Shown piece after piece: positions 26,244 to 35,410 of a stretch of DNA of 64,000 nt. The first letter of the stretch is position 1, and each line of letters opens with the position of its first letter. The notes beneath the pieces were generated by a model, which did not search any database, was not told the origin of the DNA, and saw nothing but the letters and a program-made list of their open reading frames with translations. Location of the stretch: assembly GCF_028368935.1 (NCBI RefSeq), contig NZ_JAQNDK010000003.1, forward strand, positions 1,116,001 through 1,180,000. Direction: 5' to 3'. This stretch comes from Sorangium aterium. GTDB lineage: Bacteria; Myxococcota_A; Polyangia; Polyangiales; Polyangiaceae. Both the position numbers and the translations under genes were made by a program.

Positions 26244-26594
26244 CTAGTAGTAGCAGGGTTCCTTCTTGGTCGGCGTTATTCCAACCATTTGAGGGGTGAT
26301 GTTCAGAGGGGTACCACTGCTGGGCTGCAGTTCTTCGCGCCATTGATTGCACGTCTTCGCGTTTACCGTGTTCACGAATTGGTTCTGTAGCGGCGTCGTT
26401 CTCATGCAGTTGATTAGCTGAGGGCGTCGGTCTTCTGATGCACACAGCGCTTGGCACTCGGGGGATGGATCCATGCACGTTTGTACTGGTTTTTCGTCGA
26501 AGATCGTGCATCCGGCCTGGGATAGTACCGTCGCGGAAATGATCTGGGCGAGGCTGGGACGGATTGTCCTCGAACGACGACGTGCTGCGGTCAT
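26244..26594 (-). CDS. Small cysteine-rich putative lipoprotein
   Basis: The ATG at 26594 gives 116 residues with a basic start, a hydrophobic stretch and a lipobox-like SQAGC (Cys at about residue 29). Cysteine pairs follow in a compact domain (PVQTCMDPSPECQALCASEDR, split by short loops). ATG 26615, seven codons further up, is equally open. The product is unidentified. It lies upstream of paralogue B in the same direction and may belong to the same acquired low-GC group. Confidence 0.5.
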   Translation of the reverse strand: MTAARRRSRTIRPSLAQIISATVLSQAGCTIFDEKPVQTCMDPSPECQALCASEDRRPQLINCMRTTPLQNQFVNTVNAKTCNQWREELQPSSGTPLNITPQMVGITPTKKEPCYY

Positions 26595-26615
26595 AGGCTC
26601 TTGCTCCGAGGGCAT

Positions 26616-27138
26616 CTGGTGGTGGCTCGCGTTTGCCTATAACGGGAGGCAGGAGGATACAGGGAAGGCTGTCGTTCTTCGATGAATCCGTGGACATGGC
26701 CATGGCCAGACGTCGCGAGCGAGTCGCGATCCGCGCGGCATGCGCGAGATGTCCAGGACGTCCGGAGCAAGCGATGACTCGCGCGGCCGGTCGCGGACAA
26801 TCTCGCTTCGCTTTCAGGGGATCGACGGGGGGCAATCGGTTCGCGCGGTCCACGCCGCGAACGCTCGTTGGCAGCGGACCCATTCCCTGGAGCGCAGCCG
26901 CCCCTCGGACGTCCGGGCCTACGCGGCCAGGTAGCGGCTTCGGGCCGAGGGACGCGGCGCGCTCGCGGGGTCGATCATGGTGTTCTGAGTGCGTGAGCCG
27001 GTCGGGCCGATGGTCGGCTCGGGGCCGCTCGCAGGCGCCCTGGTCGCGGCCCTCCGTGACGAGGAGCGCGGAGGGCTCGCGGATCGGGTGGAGCTGCTGC
27101 TGAGCGCGAGGCGATGATCGCCTGTTCTTCTCGCGGGC
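26616..27138. other. 523-bp gap without a recognised gene
   Basis: Several short open frames exist, but none has a good start, ribosome-binding site or known motif. One frame ending at TGA 27116-27118 reads GPLAGALVAALRDEERGGLADRVELLLSAR. It looks protein-like and may be the C-terminal remnant of a lost plus-strand gene. GC rises sharply within this gap, marking the end of the low-GC block. Confidence 0.4.
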
Positions 27139-28278
27139 CTATGCCTGGCAGCAGAACGTCGACGGTTCGGCCGGCAGCAACTCGCCGGTGGGCTCACCGC
27201 CGCTCGGGGCGCAGCCGCCTGGGTCCACGGCCACGACCTCCGCCGACTTGCTGCCGAGCGCGACGCCGGGCGGCGTGACCCCGCAGAACGGCGTCGTCGA
27301 GCTCACGACGATCGACGCGAGCGCCTCCCCGCACGTGCCGTCGCTGTAGACGGAGGCCTTGATGGTGCACGACGCGCCCTCCGGCTCCCCGCAGCCGCAC
27401 TCGGAGCAGCCGCGCGTGTCCTCGGCGCCGCCGTAGAAGACGTGCCGGTCGAGGTAGGGCTCCTCGCACGTCACGTCGCCCTCGTGGAAGATGCACGTCA
27501 GGTAGCCACCGGGCGGCGGGACTCCGGGCTGCTCCGGCGAGGGCATGCAGGTGCTCCGGTCGCCCATGCACTCCGTGTAGGCGCCGGGCACGCAGGCGAG
27601 CGCCCGGGTCTGCCACGGATCGAGGAGCGCCGGCGGCGGCGGTTCGTCCACCCTGGGCGTGCACGCGCCGGTAGCCGTCACGATCGGCGCCTCGATGGAG
27701 ACCGACTGCACGCACGGCTTCCCGCCGCAGTCCTGGCCGGCTGGGATCGCGTTCGCGGCGGTGCAGGCGCCGTCCCAGCCGTCGGGCGCCGCGAAGGGGG
27801 TTGTGACGCCGCCGAGGTCGCCGGGACACGCCGAAGAAGCGTGCGCCGACCAGCCCAGCGGGAGCTGACACGAGGCGGTGGCCGCGTCAGGCGGATCGCA
27901 CAGGCAGGCTGCGCAGGCGAGCGGTGCGGGCGCCAGGTCGGCGAACCCCTCGTAGCCGATGTTCGGCGCGGCGGCGGGGCAGTCCGGCACCTGGTCCCGC
28001 GCGCCGAACCAGAGGAGCGCCGGGCCGAACCAGCCGAGCGGCGCCGGCGGGACGCAATCGCCGGCGCAGGCGGTCTCGTCACCGCCGCCAGCCCCGCCGC
28101 CGCCGGCCCCCCCTCCGCCCCCATCCCCTCCATCGCCCGCATCCCCGGTGCCCGCCTCGGGGTATGGGCATGCTGGAGAGCCGTATTCACTGGGCTGACA
28201 AGGTCCGTAGACGGTCGGATCTCCGGCGCAGCCCGGCAACAGGAGAAGCCCTGCCATCAATAAGGGACAGATCCGCAT
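27139..28278 (-). CDS. Cysteine-rich exported lipoprotein
   Basis: From ATG 28278 the 379-residue product has a lipoprotein signal (MRICPLLMAGLLLLPGC), so it should be lipidated at about Cys17. A Gly/Asp low-complexity spacer follows, then a region with about 25 cysteines in patterns such as CAACLCDPPDAATASC and CSECGCGEPEGASC, implying many disulfides. This type of protein is common in sorangial genomes and has no assigned function. The longer frame to 28374 is rejected because it would bury the signal. There is no obvious operon partner. Confidence 0.75.
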   Translation of the reverse strand: MRICPLLMAGLLLLPGCAGDPTVYGPCQPSEYGSPACPYPEAGTGDAGDGGDGGGGGAGGGGAGGGDETACAGDCVPPAPLGWFGPALLWFGARDQVPDCPAAAPNIGYEGFADLAPAPLACAACLCDPPDAATASCQLPLGWSAHASSACPGDLGGVTTPFAAPDGWDGACTAANAIPAGQDCGGKPCVQSVSIEAPIVTATGACTPRVDEPPPPALLDPWQTRALACVPGAYTECMGDRSTCMPSPEQPGVPPPGGYLTCIFHEGDVTCEEPYLDRHVFYGGAEDTRGCSECGCGEPEGASCTIKASVYSDGTCGEALASIVVSSTTPFCGVTPPGVALGSKSAEVVAVDPGGCAPSGGEPTGELLPAEPSTFCCQA

Positions 28279-28422
28279 GCCGGGCAAGCTACACGATGCT
28301 GCTCCACGCAGACAACGACCATCTTCCGTGACGGCCGCAGTCGCCAGCGAGCTCACCATTTCGAATTCAGCCATGTACTCTCACCATTCCTCGCGGCGTT
28401 GGATTCCGTTTCGCATGTCCGC

Positions 28423-29511
28423 TCAGTAGGTGGCCGTAACGCCCAGTCCGAAGGCTGCTCCAAGCGGCGGCGACGTCCAATAGAGCGGCGCTGGCGTTAC
28501 GGCATGGTCCACCTGGCGCCTGAGCAACGCGTCTTCCACGATCCAGATCGCTTCCGCGTAGCCGTGCACAGACCATCTGTCGGAGAGTCGCCACGCGCTG
28601 CCAAACCGCGCCCCTATTCCGAACAGGGCCGTGCTGCGTACACGCATGTTCCACGGATCTTCTGGGACGAACCGGACAGCGCCGAGCGTCGCAAGTCCGC
28701 AGCCGAACAGGTGGCGGCCGCGAAGGCAGGTCACGGTGGCTGCCGTGAAGGCCGTCGTCCCCAAGCGCATGCCCTCGACCTCCTTCGCCAGTGAGACCAG
28801 CCCCCGTCCTTCCACCGCGACCGACCAGTCGGGCCGGCGAACGCCGACGGACATGGTCATGCCAGCCGCGGCCCCCGGTGTGATCCCCAGGCCGAGCGTC
28901 GCCCCGAGCCCCGCCTCCAGCCGCCAGCGCTCTGTCGGCGCTGGCATCGCCTCATGCAGCGGTGGTTCCGGCGCGGTCCGGCGCGCCTGCGGAAGCGGCG
29001 TTGAAGGCGGCAGCGAGCGCTCGGAGGGCGATGGCGCCCGCTCCGGCGCGTTCAGGATCTGCGCCACGATCGCGAGGGCCACACCGGAGATCAGCTCCGC
29101 GCAGCCGCGCCGGGTGCTGAACCCCTCGGCCCAGGCTGTATCGCCCGCATCCTCACTCTCGCGCAGGGCCATTAAGGCGGTGAGCTCCGGCCCCTCCTGC
29201 GCGATGCTGACCGTGAGCACCCGCGACGCGTCGTCCTCGAACGGATCGCCGCCGAGCCCGCGCGCCACCTCGGCGCGCAGGAGCGCCTCGTCGGCGCAGC
29301 CCTCGGCGCCGGGGCCCCGCACGACCTCCAGCCGCATCGCAGCCTGCGGCAGATCCGGCGCGGCGCGCGCCGCGGCGACGCACAGCAGGACCGTGGCCGC
29401 CGTGGCCGCGGCGACGGCAGCGCGCGCCAGCCACCTCGCGCCCCCGCGCGGACCGATGCCGCACCGGGCCAGGCGCGCGCCGAGCCTCGGTCTGGCGCAG
29501 GGCCCGCTCAT
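28423..29511 (-). CDS. Exported envelope protein co-transcribed with the sigma factor
   Basis: The 362-residue product carries an Arg-rich start and a long hydrophobic export signal ending AARA (about residue 50). An N-terminal domain with a conserved Cys pair (AEGCADEALL, RRGCAEL) follows, then a proline-rich linker and a C-terminal half rich in beta strands (LEAGLGATLGLGITPG, DWSVAVEGRGLVSL, SVHGYAEAIWIV, AAFGLGVTATY). The final aromatic and strand pattern fits an outer-membrane barrel. The start overlaps the sigma-factor stop by 4 bp (ATGA), so the two are translationally coupled. The function is not known, but envelope sensing linked to the sigma factor is plausible. Confidence 0.7.
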   Translation of the reverse strand: MSGPCARPRLGARLARCGIGPRGGARWLARAAVAAATAATVLLCVAAARAAPDLPQAAMRLEVVRGPGAEGCADEALLRAEVARGLGGDPFEDDASRVLTVSIAQEGPELTALMALRESEDAGDTAWAEGFSTRRGCAELISGVALAIVAQILNAPERAPSPSERSLPPSTPLPQARRTAPEPPLHEAMPAPTERWRLEAGLGATLGLGITPGAAAGMTMSVGVRRPDWSVAVEGRGLVSLAKEVEGMRLGTTAFTAATVTCLRGRHLFGCGLATLGAVRFVPEDPWNMRVRSTALFGIGARFGSAWRLSDRWSVHGYAEAIWIVEDALLRRQVDHAVTPAPLYWTSPPLGAAFGLGVTATY

Positions 29512-30890
29512 CGCGACGGCTCGCTCCCCGGCGCGCCCTGCTTCGGAGCGGCGAGGCGCGCCAGGGCGACCGTGCGAAGCCGCTCCCGCACGTTCTTCAG
29601 CTGGCCCCCGGGAAACCGCTGCTCGTGCGCGGTGATCTGCCGGAGCGCCCCCGCCGCATCACCGGCGGTGAGGCGCTCTCGCGCCGCGCTGAGCAGCCGC
29701 AGTTCCTCCGCGAACGAGTCATCGCGCTCGCTGGCCTCGATGGCCCGTGGCGCCGCCCGCGGAGCAGCAGGGCACGGGCGGTGGGGCGCCTCGGGCGCGC
29801 GAGCGACGGGCCCCGGCTCGGGCGCCTGCTGCGGCGGGGGCGCTGCGAGGCAGGCGCCGCCCGCGGGCCGCAACTCGGGCAGCACCGGCCCGAAGCGGCG
29901 AGCCCAGAGGGCCGGCGGCGGCGCGAGGGCGGTCAGCACGGCGACCGTTCCGGCGACGCCCGCCGCAGCCGACCCGAGGGCGACGCCGATCCGGCCAGGC
30001 CTCCGTGGCAGGGCCGAGGTGGCAGGCGAACGCGGCGGCGGTGCCGGCGGTCCGGGCGGAGCTGGCGGCACAGGCGCTGCCGGCGGCGGTGCGGGTGCCG
30101 CAGGCGGCGCAGGCGCCGGCGGTGCGGATGCCGCAGGCGGCGCAGGCGCCGGCGGCGGTGCCGCCTGCGCCATGGTGCTCGCGCCGCCATCGCGCGCCAG
30201 GAACTCCGACGCCAGCGGGAACGGGAGCCAGCACGCGCGCAGCGCCTCCCGCTGGTCCGGGCGGAGCCGCGCGACGGCGGCGCGGTAGTCCTCACGGGCC
30301 AGGCGCAGCCGGTTGGCGGCGGTGTTGTAGTTGATGCCGAGCTCGCGCGCGATCTCGACGATCGGCACCTCGCAGGCCTCGTGCAGGACGAGCAGGACCC
30401 TCCGCTCGGGGGCGATCGTGCTCAACACGTCGATCGCGAGCTCCAGCCGCTCTCGCTCGACGACGCGCTGCTCGCTGCTCGGCGCGGGATCGACGGCGTG
30501 GCCGCGCGGCGCGGGGTGCAAGCCGTCCGGCACCTCGCGGCGGCGGTAGGCGCGTTCCAGGTGCTTGCTGACCTTCCGCCACGCGATCCCGAAGAGCCAT
30601 CGGGCTTCCGCGCTGCCGCGCGGGCGCCGGCCATCCCGCTGCGGCGGCTCGCCGGCCGCGTCCGCCTCGCGCGGAGGCGACGACGAGGCGGAGGCCGGGT
30701 AGTCGGGATCGAACCGATCCAGGCTCTCGTACGCCGCAAGGAGGACGTCCTGGACCAGGTCCTCCACGTCGGGCGCGGCGACCCCCAGGAGCCGGAGCGA
30801 GCGCGGGAGGGTTTCGAGCGCTGCGGCGTGGACGGAATTCCATGTAGCGGTGCGGGAGGCGTCAGCGGCGGGAGGAACGTGGGTGCTCAT
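29508..30890 (-). CDS. ECF-like sigma-70 factor fused to a membrane-anchored C-terminal domain
   Basis: From ATG 30890 the protein has 460 residues. Residues 20-210 form an ECF-type sigma factor: region 2 (DVEDLVQDVLLAAYESLDRF ... ARWLFGIAWRKVSKHLE) and region 4 (IAPERRVLLVLHEACEVPIVEIARELGI, NYNTAANRLRLARE). A Pro/Ala-rich linker then leads to a membrane helix (GVALGSAAAGVAGTVAVLTAL, about 315-335) and a C-terminal helical segment (AEELRLLSAARERLTAGDAAGALRQI, in short blocks) that resembles a TPR-like module. Normally the anchored regulator is a separate anti-sigma protein; here sigma and anchor are one chain. The gene is coupled to the envelope-protein gene at 28423. Confidence 0.8.
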   Translation of the reverse strand: MSTHVPPAADASRTATWNSVHAAALETLPRSLRLLGVAAPDVEDLVQDVLLAAYESLDRFDPDYPASASSSPPREADAAGEPPQRDGRRPRGSAEARWLFGIAWRKVSKHLERAYRRREVPDGLHPAPRGHAVDPAPSSEQRVVERERLELAIDVLSTIAPERRVLLVLHEACEVPIVEIARELGINYNTAANRLRLAREDYRAAVARLRPDQREALRACWLPFPLASEFLARDGGASTMAQAAPPPAPAPPAASAPPAPAPPAAPAPPPAAPVPPAPPGPPAPPPRSPATSALPRRPGRIGVALGSAAAGVAGTVAVLTALAPPPALWARRFGPVLPELRPAGGACLAAPPPQQAPEPGPVARAPEAPHRPCPAAPRAAPRAIEASERDDSFAEELRLLSAARERLTAGDAAGALRQITAHEQRFPGGQLKNVRERLRTVALARLAAPKQGAPGSEPSR

Positions 30891-30980
30891 ACCCAGAATT
30901 GCGGGGAGCTCTTCGGGTCTGTTTGGAAAACGCACGGCCCGGCGCACGGGACGGAGGCGCTCCTGCGGCGAGCGTCGCGC

Positions 30981-31742
30981 TCATGACAGGCTGCGGCTCT
31001 CCGGCGGGATCCGCGCCGAGTGGGGCGAGATCGTCTCCATGTGGGCCAGCACCTCGGCCTGACCCCAGCGGTCGAGCGCGTCCATTTCCGCCGGGCCGAG
31101 CAGCCGGCGGATCGCCCCCCAGGTGCGCTCGAACTCGAGCGCGGACAGGTGCTGCGACAGCGCGGTGAGGGGGCTCAGGTCGGAGTCGTCGCCGCGGTAC
31201 GCCGCGTAGGCCTCGGCGTCCCATCCTTCCAGCGGGAGCGCTTCCGCCTCGTCGATGCGCCGCTCCAGCGCGTCCTCGGTCTCCGCCCAGGCTCGGGCGA
31301 TCTGGAGGAGCTTCGCGATCTTGTCGAGCGGCAGGCCGAAGCGCGCGACGCGGTGCTCCTTGCGGCGCGATAGCCACACGACGAGCACCTGCCACATGGT
31401 CCGCCAGTCCGGCAGCCGGTCGAGGACGAAGTAGCGCTCCTCGATCCACGCGCGGATCTGCGCCGCAGCCGCCGTGCCCTGGGAGCGCTCCACCTCGGCG
31501 AGGAACGCCGCGATGTGCACCGCGATCATGCCCTCGTAGTCCCGCTCCTCGTCGTCCAGCGCCTCGATCGCGATCTCCGCCCGGACGCAGCGGCGCGCGG
31601 CCGTCTTCACCGCCTCGACGTCGTCGATGCGGAGCCCGAGATCGGGCCAGAAAGGCGTTGCCCTGTCCAGGCTGAGGAGCCGGACAGCGCTCGTGTAAGC
31701 GTAGGATACATCGAGGTCGAGGAGATCGAGGGTGGTGTTCAT
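30981..31742 (-). CDS. Hypothetical cytoplasmic helical protein
   Basis: The 253-residue product from ATG 31742 is soluble and probably helical, with many Trp and charged residues (PDWRTMWQVLVVWLSRRKEHR, in a run typical of amphipathic helices). No known motif, signal or membrane helix is seen. The upstream open frame to 31865 is Arg/Gly-rich and discarded. It lies 90 bp before the sigma-factor gene on the same strand, so it may be the first gene of that operon. It is divergent from the AraC regulator across a long inverted repeat. Confidence 0.65.
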   Translation of the reverse strand: MNTTLDLLDLDVSYAYTSAVRLLSLDRATPFWPDLGLRIDDVEAVKTAARRCVRAEIAIEALDDEERDYEGMIAVHIAAFLAEVERSQGTAAAAQIRAWIEERYFVLDRLPDWRTMWQVLVVWLSRRKEHRVARFGLPLDKIAKLLQIARAWAETEDALERRIDEAEALPLEGWDAEAYAAYRGDDSDLSPLTALSQHLSALEFERTWGAIRRLLGPAEMDALDRWGQAEVLAHMETISPHSARIPPESRSLS

Positions 31743-31882
31743 CGGCAGCGCAGCCCGGCGTGGTCTGGAGCGGCCAGCGTAGCCGCGCCGGGGGTGAACA
31801 GGTAGGTCGCCCTGACCTCGGATCGCCTCTCCGGCCGGAGCCGTTCCACAGCGGTCTCCGCCCACCTCTGCACCGGAGCAGA

Positions 31883-32003
31883 GCGGCGGTCACCCGCACA
31901 GGAGACGGGCCCAGATCGGCGTTTTCGGCGCGCAAGCGCGCTCCGGTGCGCTGAGCACCGAAGACGCCGAGGTGGGCCCGTATCCGAAGCGGGTGACCGC
32001 CGC
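31883..32003. repeat. Long imperfect inverted repeat in the divergent promoter region
   Basis: Arms of about 46 nt (31883-31928 and 31958-32003) pair with few mismatches: GCGGCGGTCACCCGC, CGGGCCCA and CGGCGT-TTCGG on one side have their complements on the other. The 29-nt centre itself contains GCGCGC-AA-GCGCGC. The element fills the 345-bp gap between the minus-strand gene ending its start at 31742 and the AraC gene at 32089. It could be an operator, an extruding cruciform or a mobile-element relic. Confidence 0.75.
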
Positions 32004-32035
32004 GCTAGACTGCGGGCATGCGATTCGAAGGCCCA

Positions 32036-32068
32036 CGCGCTCCGGGCACGCCGCTCGCGGCCGCGATT
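32036..32068. repeat. 33-bp dispersed repeat, copy 2
   Basis: This is the partner of 23738-23770. It lies just upstream of the AraC start, inside a short open frame beginning ATG 32018 that stops after about 24 codons. Both copies retain the same reading (RAPGT-LAAAI), suggesting a shared decayed coding segment. Confidence 0.4.
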
Positions 32069-32088
32069 GCCGCCTCGCGGAGGTCGTC

Positions 32089-33021
32089 GTGACCGAGTCC
32101 GCCCACCGGCCCGAGATCGAGCGCGCGCTCCGCTTCATCGCCGCGAACCTCGAGAGGCCCATCACGGTCGCAGACGTCGCGCGCGCGGCGCGCCTCAGCG
32201 AGTTCCACTTCCACCGGGTGTTCCACGCGGCGGTCGGCGAGCCGATCGGGCGGTTCATCACCCGGAGGCGGCTCGAGCAGTCGGCGCTGCGGCTCGCGTA
32301 CGAGCCGGACCGCAGCATCACGGATGTGGCGCTCTCGTCCGGGTACTCCTCCGCGTCGAACTTCTCCAAGGCGTTTGCGGCGCACTTCGGCTGCAGCCCG
32401 TCGCAGGTGCGGAGCCCGGAGCGCGGCCTCCCCGTCGCGATCGGGAAGCTCACGTCGCTCTACGGAAAGGACTTTCGGCCGGAAGAGCTCTACACGCTCC
32501 CGCCCGAGCGCGGGGTCGACGAGCGGCGCCGCGAGGCGGCGGCGTGGAGCGCGCGGGTCCGCTTCGAGACCACGAGCGGGCTCGATTTCGCATGCCTCGC
32601 CAGCCCGGGCGGGTACGACCTCTCGGCCCTCGAGCGCCTCTGGTCGGACCTCATCGCCGCCGCCCGGCAGCTCGGGCTCTGCGAAAACGCCGTGGATGCC
32701 TGGGGCGTGCCGCACGACAGTCCGCAGATCACGGCCCCCGAGCTGTGTCGATACCACGCTTGCGTGCCCTGTCCGAAGGCCATCCCGCTGCCGCCCCCGC
32801 TCTTCCGCGGCCGGATGAGCGAGGGCCGCTACGCCGTCTTCCGCTATGCCGGCGAGGTGTCCGGGATTCCAGAGGTGTATCGCAGCATCTATTCGTGCTG
32901 GTTCAGGGAGAGCAGCCTCGCGCCCGACGACTTCACCTCCCACGAGCGCTACGTCACGGACGCGCCGGAGGGCGGCCGCGTGGACCTCGAGCTCTGGTTC
33001 AAGGTGAGGCCGCGCCGCTGA
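32089..33021 (+). CDS. AraC family regulator with GyrI-like ligand domain
   Basis: GTG 32089 follows GGAGG and gives 310 residues. The N-terminal AraC DNA-binding pair of helix-turn-helices is clear (TVADVARAARLSEFHFHRVFHAAVGEPIG, and ITDVALSSGYSSASNFSKAF, with the conserved P-x-x-R). The C-terminal 150 residues (DFACLASPGGYD, EGRYAVFRYAGE, VDLELWFKV) match the GyrI-like effector-binding domain found in SoxS/Rob-type regulators. It should be a small-molecule-responsive activator. The longest open frame begins inside the inverted repeat and is rejected for lack of a ribosome-binding site. Confidence 0.88.
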   Translation: MTESAHRPEIERALRFIAANLERPITVADVARAARLSEFHFHRVFHAAVGEPIGRFITRRRLEQSALRLAYEPDRSITDVALSSGYSSASNFSKAFAAHFGCSPSQVRSPERGLPVAIGKLTSLYGKDFRPEELYTLPPERGVDERRREAAAWSARVRFETTSGLDFACLASPGGYDLSALERLWSDLIAAARQLGLCENAVDAWGVPHDSPQITAPELCRYHACVPCPKAIPLPPPLFRGRMSEGRYAVFRYAGEVSGIPEVYRSIYSCWFRESSLAPDDFTSHERYVTDAPEGGRVDLELWFKVRPRR

Positions 33022-33141
33022 CCGCAGCAATCCAGGAGAACTCCTCCGCAGCCCCGGAGATGCGACGCCGGCGCCCCCGGCCGTACGGTGTCTCGTGACC
33101 GGATGGCCCGGTCCACCATGGAAAGGGTTGCGGGAGGCGCG

Positions 33142-33978
33142 ATGGGAACGCTGAGCACTTCGAAACGAATCCTTGTCACCGGCGCGTCGCGCGGGATCGG
33201 ACGCGCGACCGCGCTCGCTCTCGCCAGGCAGGGGCACACGGTGGCCCTCGCCGCCCGCGACGAGGGCGCGCTGAGGGAGCTCGCCGGCGAGATCGCGCGC
33301 GCGGGCGGGAAGGCCGAGGTCGCCCCGATGGATGTGACGGACGACGCGAGCGTCGAGCGAGGGATCGCGCGGCTCCTCGAGGCGGGGCCGTGCGACGTCG
33401 TGATCAACAACGCGGGATCCTGCGACCAGGCGGACTTCCTGGTACAGAAAATGGAGACCCAGCGCTCCGAGATGGATCTCAATTACTGGGGCGCGGTGCG
33501 GGTGACGCGCGCGCTCCTGCCGTCGATGCTCGCGCGCCGCTCGGGCGTCGTCGTGAACGTCTCCTCGATGCTCGGGATCGTCGCGTCGCCGACGACGGCC
33601 AATTATTCGGCGACAAAGGCCGCGCTCAACGCATGGTCGCACGCGCTCCGGGGCGAGGTCGGTCGCTTCGGCGTTCAGGTCGTCGTGTTCGTGGCGCCCC
33701 ACACCGACACGGCGTCTGGCCGCCGCGTCCGCTTCGATGGCGTGGTGAGCCTGCCTGTCGAGTACACGGTCGAGGCGCTGCTCCGGGCCGTCGATCGGGC
33801 ACCCCGGCAGGCGGCGGCGAGCCCCGTCTACCGGCTCCTCCTGCGGCTCGCAGGGCTCTTTCCGGCCTTCATCGAGTCGCGGGTCGCCGCGTCGGCACGG
33901 CCGCACCTGCTGCCGAGCTACGGGGCTGGGGCGCGCGAAAGTCCGGCGCTGCCGACGGGTCCTATCCAGGGAGCTTGA
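33142..33978 (+). CDS. Short-chain dehydrogenase/reductase (classical SDR)
   Basis: From ATG 33142, after GGGAGG, the 278-residue protein has the NAD(P)-binding TGASRGIG, the structural NNAG, Ser in VVNVSS, and the catalytic YSATK. The residues after TGASRGIG (LAARDEGAL) place an Arg where NADPH-preferring SDRs usually have one. A basic, hydrophobic C-terminal segment (VYRLLLRLAGLFPAF) recalls membrane-associated SDRs that act on long-chain lipids, but the substrate cannot be assigned. It follows the AraC gene by 120 bp in the same direction and could be its target. Confidence 0.85.
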   Translation: MGTLSTSKRILVTGASRGIGRATALALARQGHTVALAARDEGALRELAGEIARAGGKAEVAPMDVTDDASVERGIARLLEAGPCDVVINNAGSCDQADFLVQKMETQRSEMDLNYWGAVRVTRALLPSMLARRSGVVVNVSSMLGIVASPTTANYSATKAALNAWSHALRGEVGRFGVQVVVFVAPHTDTASGRRVRFDGVVSLPVEYTVEALLRAVDRAPRQAAASPVYRLLLRLAGLFPAFIESRVAASARPHLLPSYGAGARESPALPTGPIQGA

Positions 33979-34191
33979 GCAACAGCCCCTGAGCCTGGCC
34001 AGGTCAAGCCGACGAGTCGGGGGCACGGCGCAGAGGGCGCGACGACCGCCCCACAGGCGCCCGCCTCGACGCCGGCCCCGATCGGTTGTCCATCGCACCA
34101 ACATCGCATCATGGCGCGAGCGCGGCTTCCCAACCGCGATGCGCTTCTGATACAGCCATCTTATTGCGGGGGGAACTACGGGAGGGAAACG

Positions 34192-35364
34192 ATGGCGAAC
34201 GAAATGGACGCCACTTCGGGGCTGCTGCATACATTTCTTGCATCCTGTCCAGAGATGCTCTTCATCGCGGGCGTCGATGGGGATGTGCTGCAATCGAGCC
34301 GCGCGCTCCGTCAGGCGCTGGGGGCCGGGATAGAGCATGGCAATTCGCTCACGGCGCTCGTCCATGAGGAGGATCGAGCCGACTTCGCCGCTGCCTGGAC
34401 CCGGCTGAAGGAGCAAATAGAGCCGGTGCAGGTCGATGTGCGCCTGATGGACGCCCAGGGGGCGTACCGGCGCCTGACGTGCAACGCGAGCCGGGCGCCC
34501 GAAGGGGGCACGATCCACGGGTCGTTGCGGCAGGTCGACGCCGACCGCGAGAGCAGCCGGGCCGAGCCGAGCCTCAAGGAGCGGCTCCTCGACGGTCTGG
34601 CGGACAACCTCCAGGTCGCCATCTGGGCCATCGATACCCAGGGGACCGTCATCTACCACGACGGGAAGGGGCTCGACGCCGCCGGGCTCGCGAGGGGCGA
34701 GCTCCTCGGGAAGAACCTGCTCGAGCTCTATCCCGAGAAAGACCGCATCATCTTGCGGGGAGCGCTCGCCGGCGCGATGGCCCATGACCACAACACGGCG
34801 CACGGCGTCCATTGGGAGAGCTGGGTCGTCCCCGTGCTCAACAGGCGCGGCGAGGTCGACTCGGTGCTCGGGTTCTCGCTCGACATCACCACGGTGAGGC
34901 GCGCGCAGGACGAGCTGCGGGCCAGGATCACCCAGATCGAGAAGCAGCAGGAGGTGATTCGCAACCTCTCCACGCCGATCATCGAGGTGTGGAACGGGGT
35001 GCTGACGCTCCCCATGATCGGCGTGGTCGACAGCGTGCGGACGGCCGAGGTGATGGACGCGCTGCTCGCGCGCATCATGGAGAAACAAGCCCATTTCGCG
35101 ATCCTCGATCTGACCGGGGTCGAAGTGGTGGACACGAAGGTGGCCAGCCATCTCATCGAGCTCGTGGCGGCGATCCGCCTGCTCGGCGCCGAAGGCATCG
35201 TGGCCGGCATCAAGCCGAACGTGGCGCAGACGATGGTCGCGCTGGGGCTCGATCTCTCGACGATCGCGACGCAGCGCGATCTGCGGGCTGCCCTGAGCTA
35301 CTGTATCCGGCGCATGGCGCCGCAGCCGCCGCAGGAGAACCGCGCCGGCGTGACCGCGAGCTGA
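34192..35364 (+). CDS. RsbR-type stressosome protein: PAS-PAS-STAS
   Basis: ATG 34192 lies after GGGAGG and gives 390 residues. Two PAS-like domains (about 10-120, and 135-260 with DNLQVAIWAIDTQGTVIYHDG) precede a short coiled coil and a C-terminal STAS domain (about 280-375). The STAS domain contains TPIIEVWNGVLTLPMIGVVD, LDLTGVEVVDTKVASHLIEL and AGIKPNVAQTMVALGLDL. These hold the threonines that RsbT-type kinases phosphorylate in RsbR proteins (DTKVASHL and AQT). It is a likely sensor subunit of a stressosome; the N-terminal PAS domains replace the globin-like sensor of Bacillus RsbR. No RsbS or RsbT gene lies in the window. Confidence 0.85.
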   Translation: MANEMDATSGLLHTFLASCPEMLFIAGVDGDVLQSSRALRQALGAGIEHGNSLTALVHEEDRADFAAAWTRLKEQIEPVQVDVRLMDAQGAYRRLTCNASRAPEGGTIHGSLRQVDADRESSRAEPSLKERLLDGLADNLQVAIWAIDTQGTVIYHDGKGLDAAGLARGELLGKNLLELYPEKDRIILRGALAGAMAHDHNTAHGVHWESWVVPVLNRRGEVDSVLGFSLDITTVRRAQDELRARITQIEKQQEVIRNLSTPIIEVWNGVLTLPMIGVVDSVRTAEVMDALLARIMEKQAHFAILDLTGVEVVDTKVASHLIELVAAIRLLGAEGIVAGIKPNVAQTMVALGLDLSTIATQRDLRAALSYCIRRMAPQPPQENRAGVTAS

Positions 35365-35410
35365 CGGGGCCCCACGCGCGGCGGCCCCAGCGAAGGTCGA
35401 GCTCGCTGCG

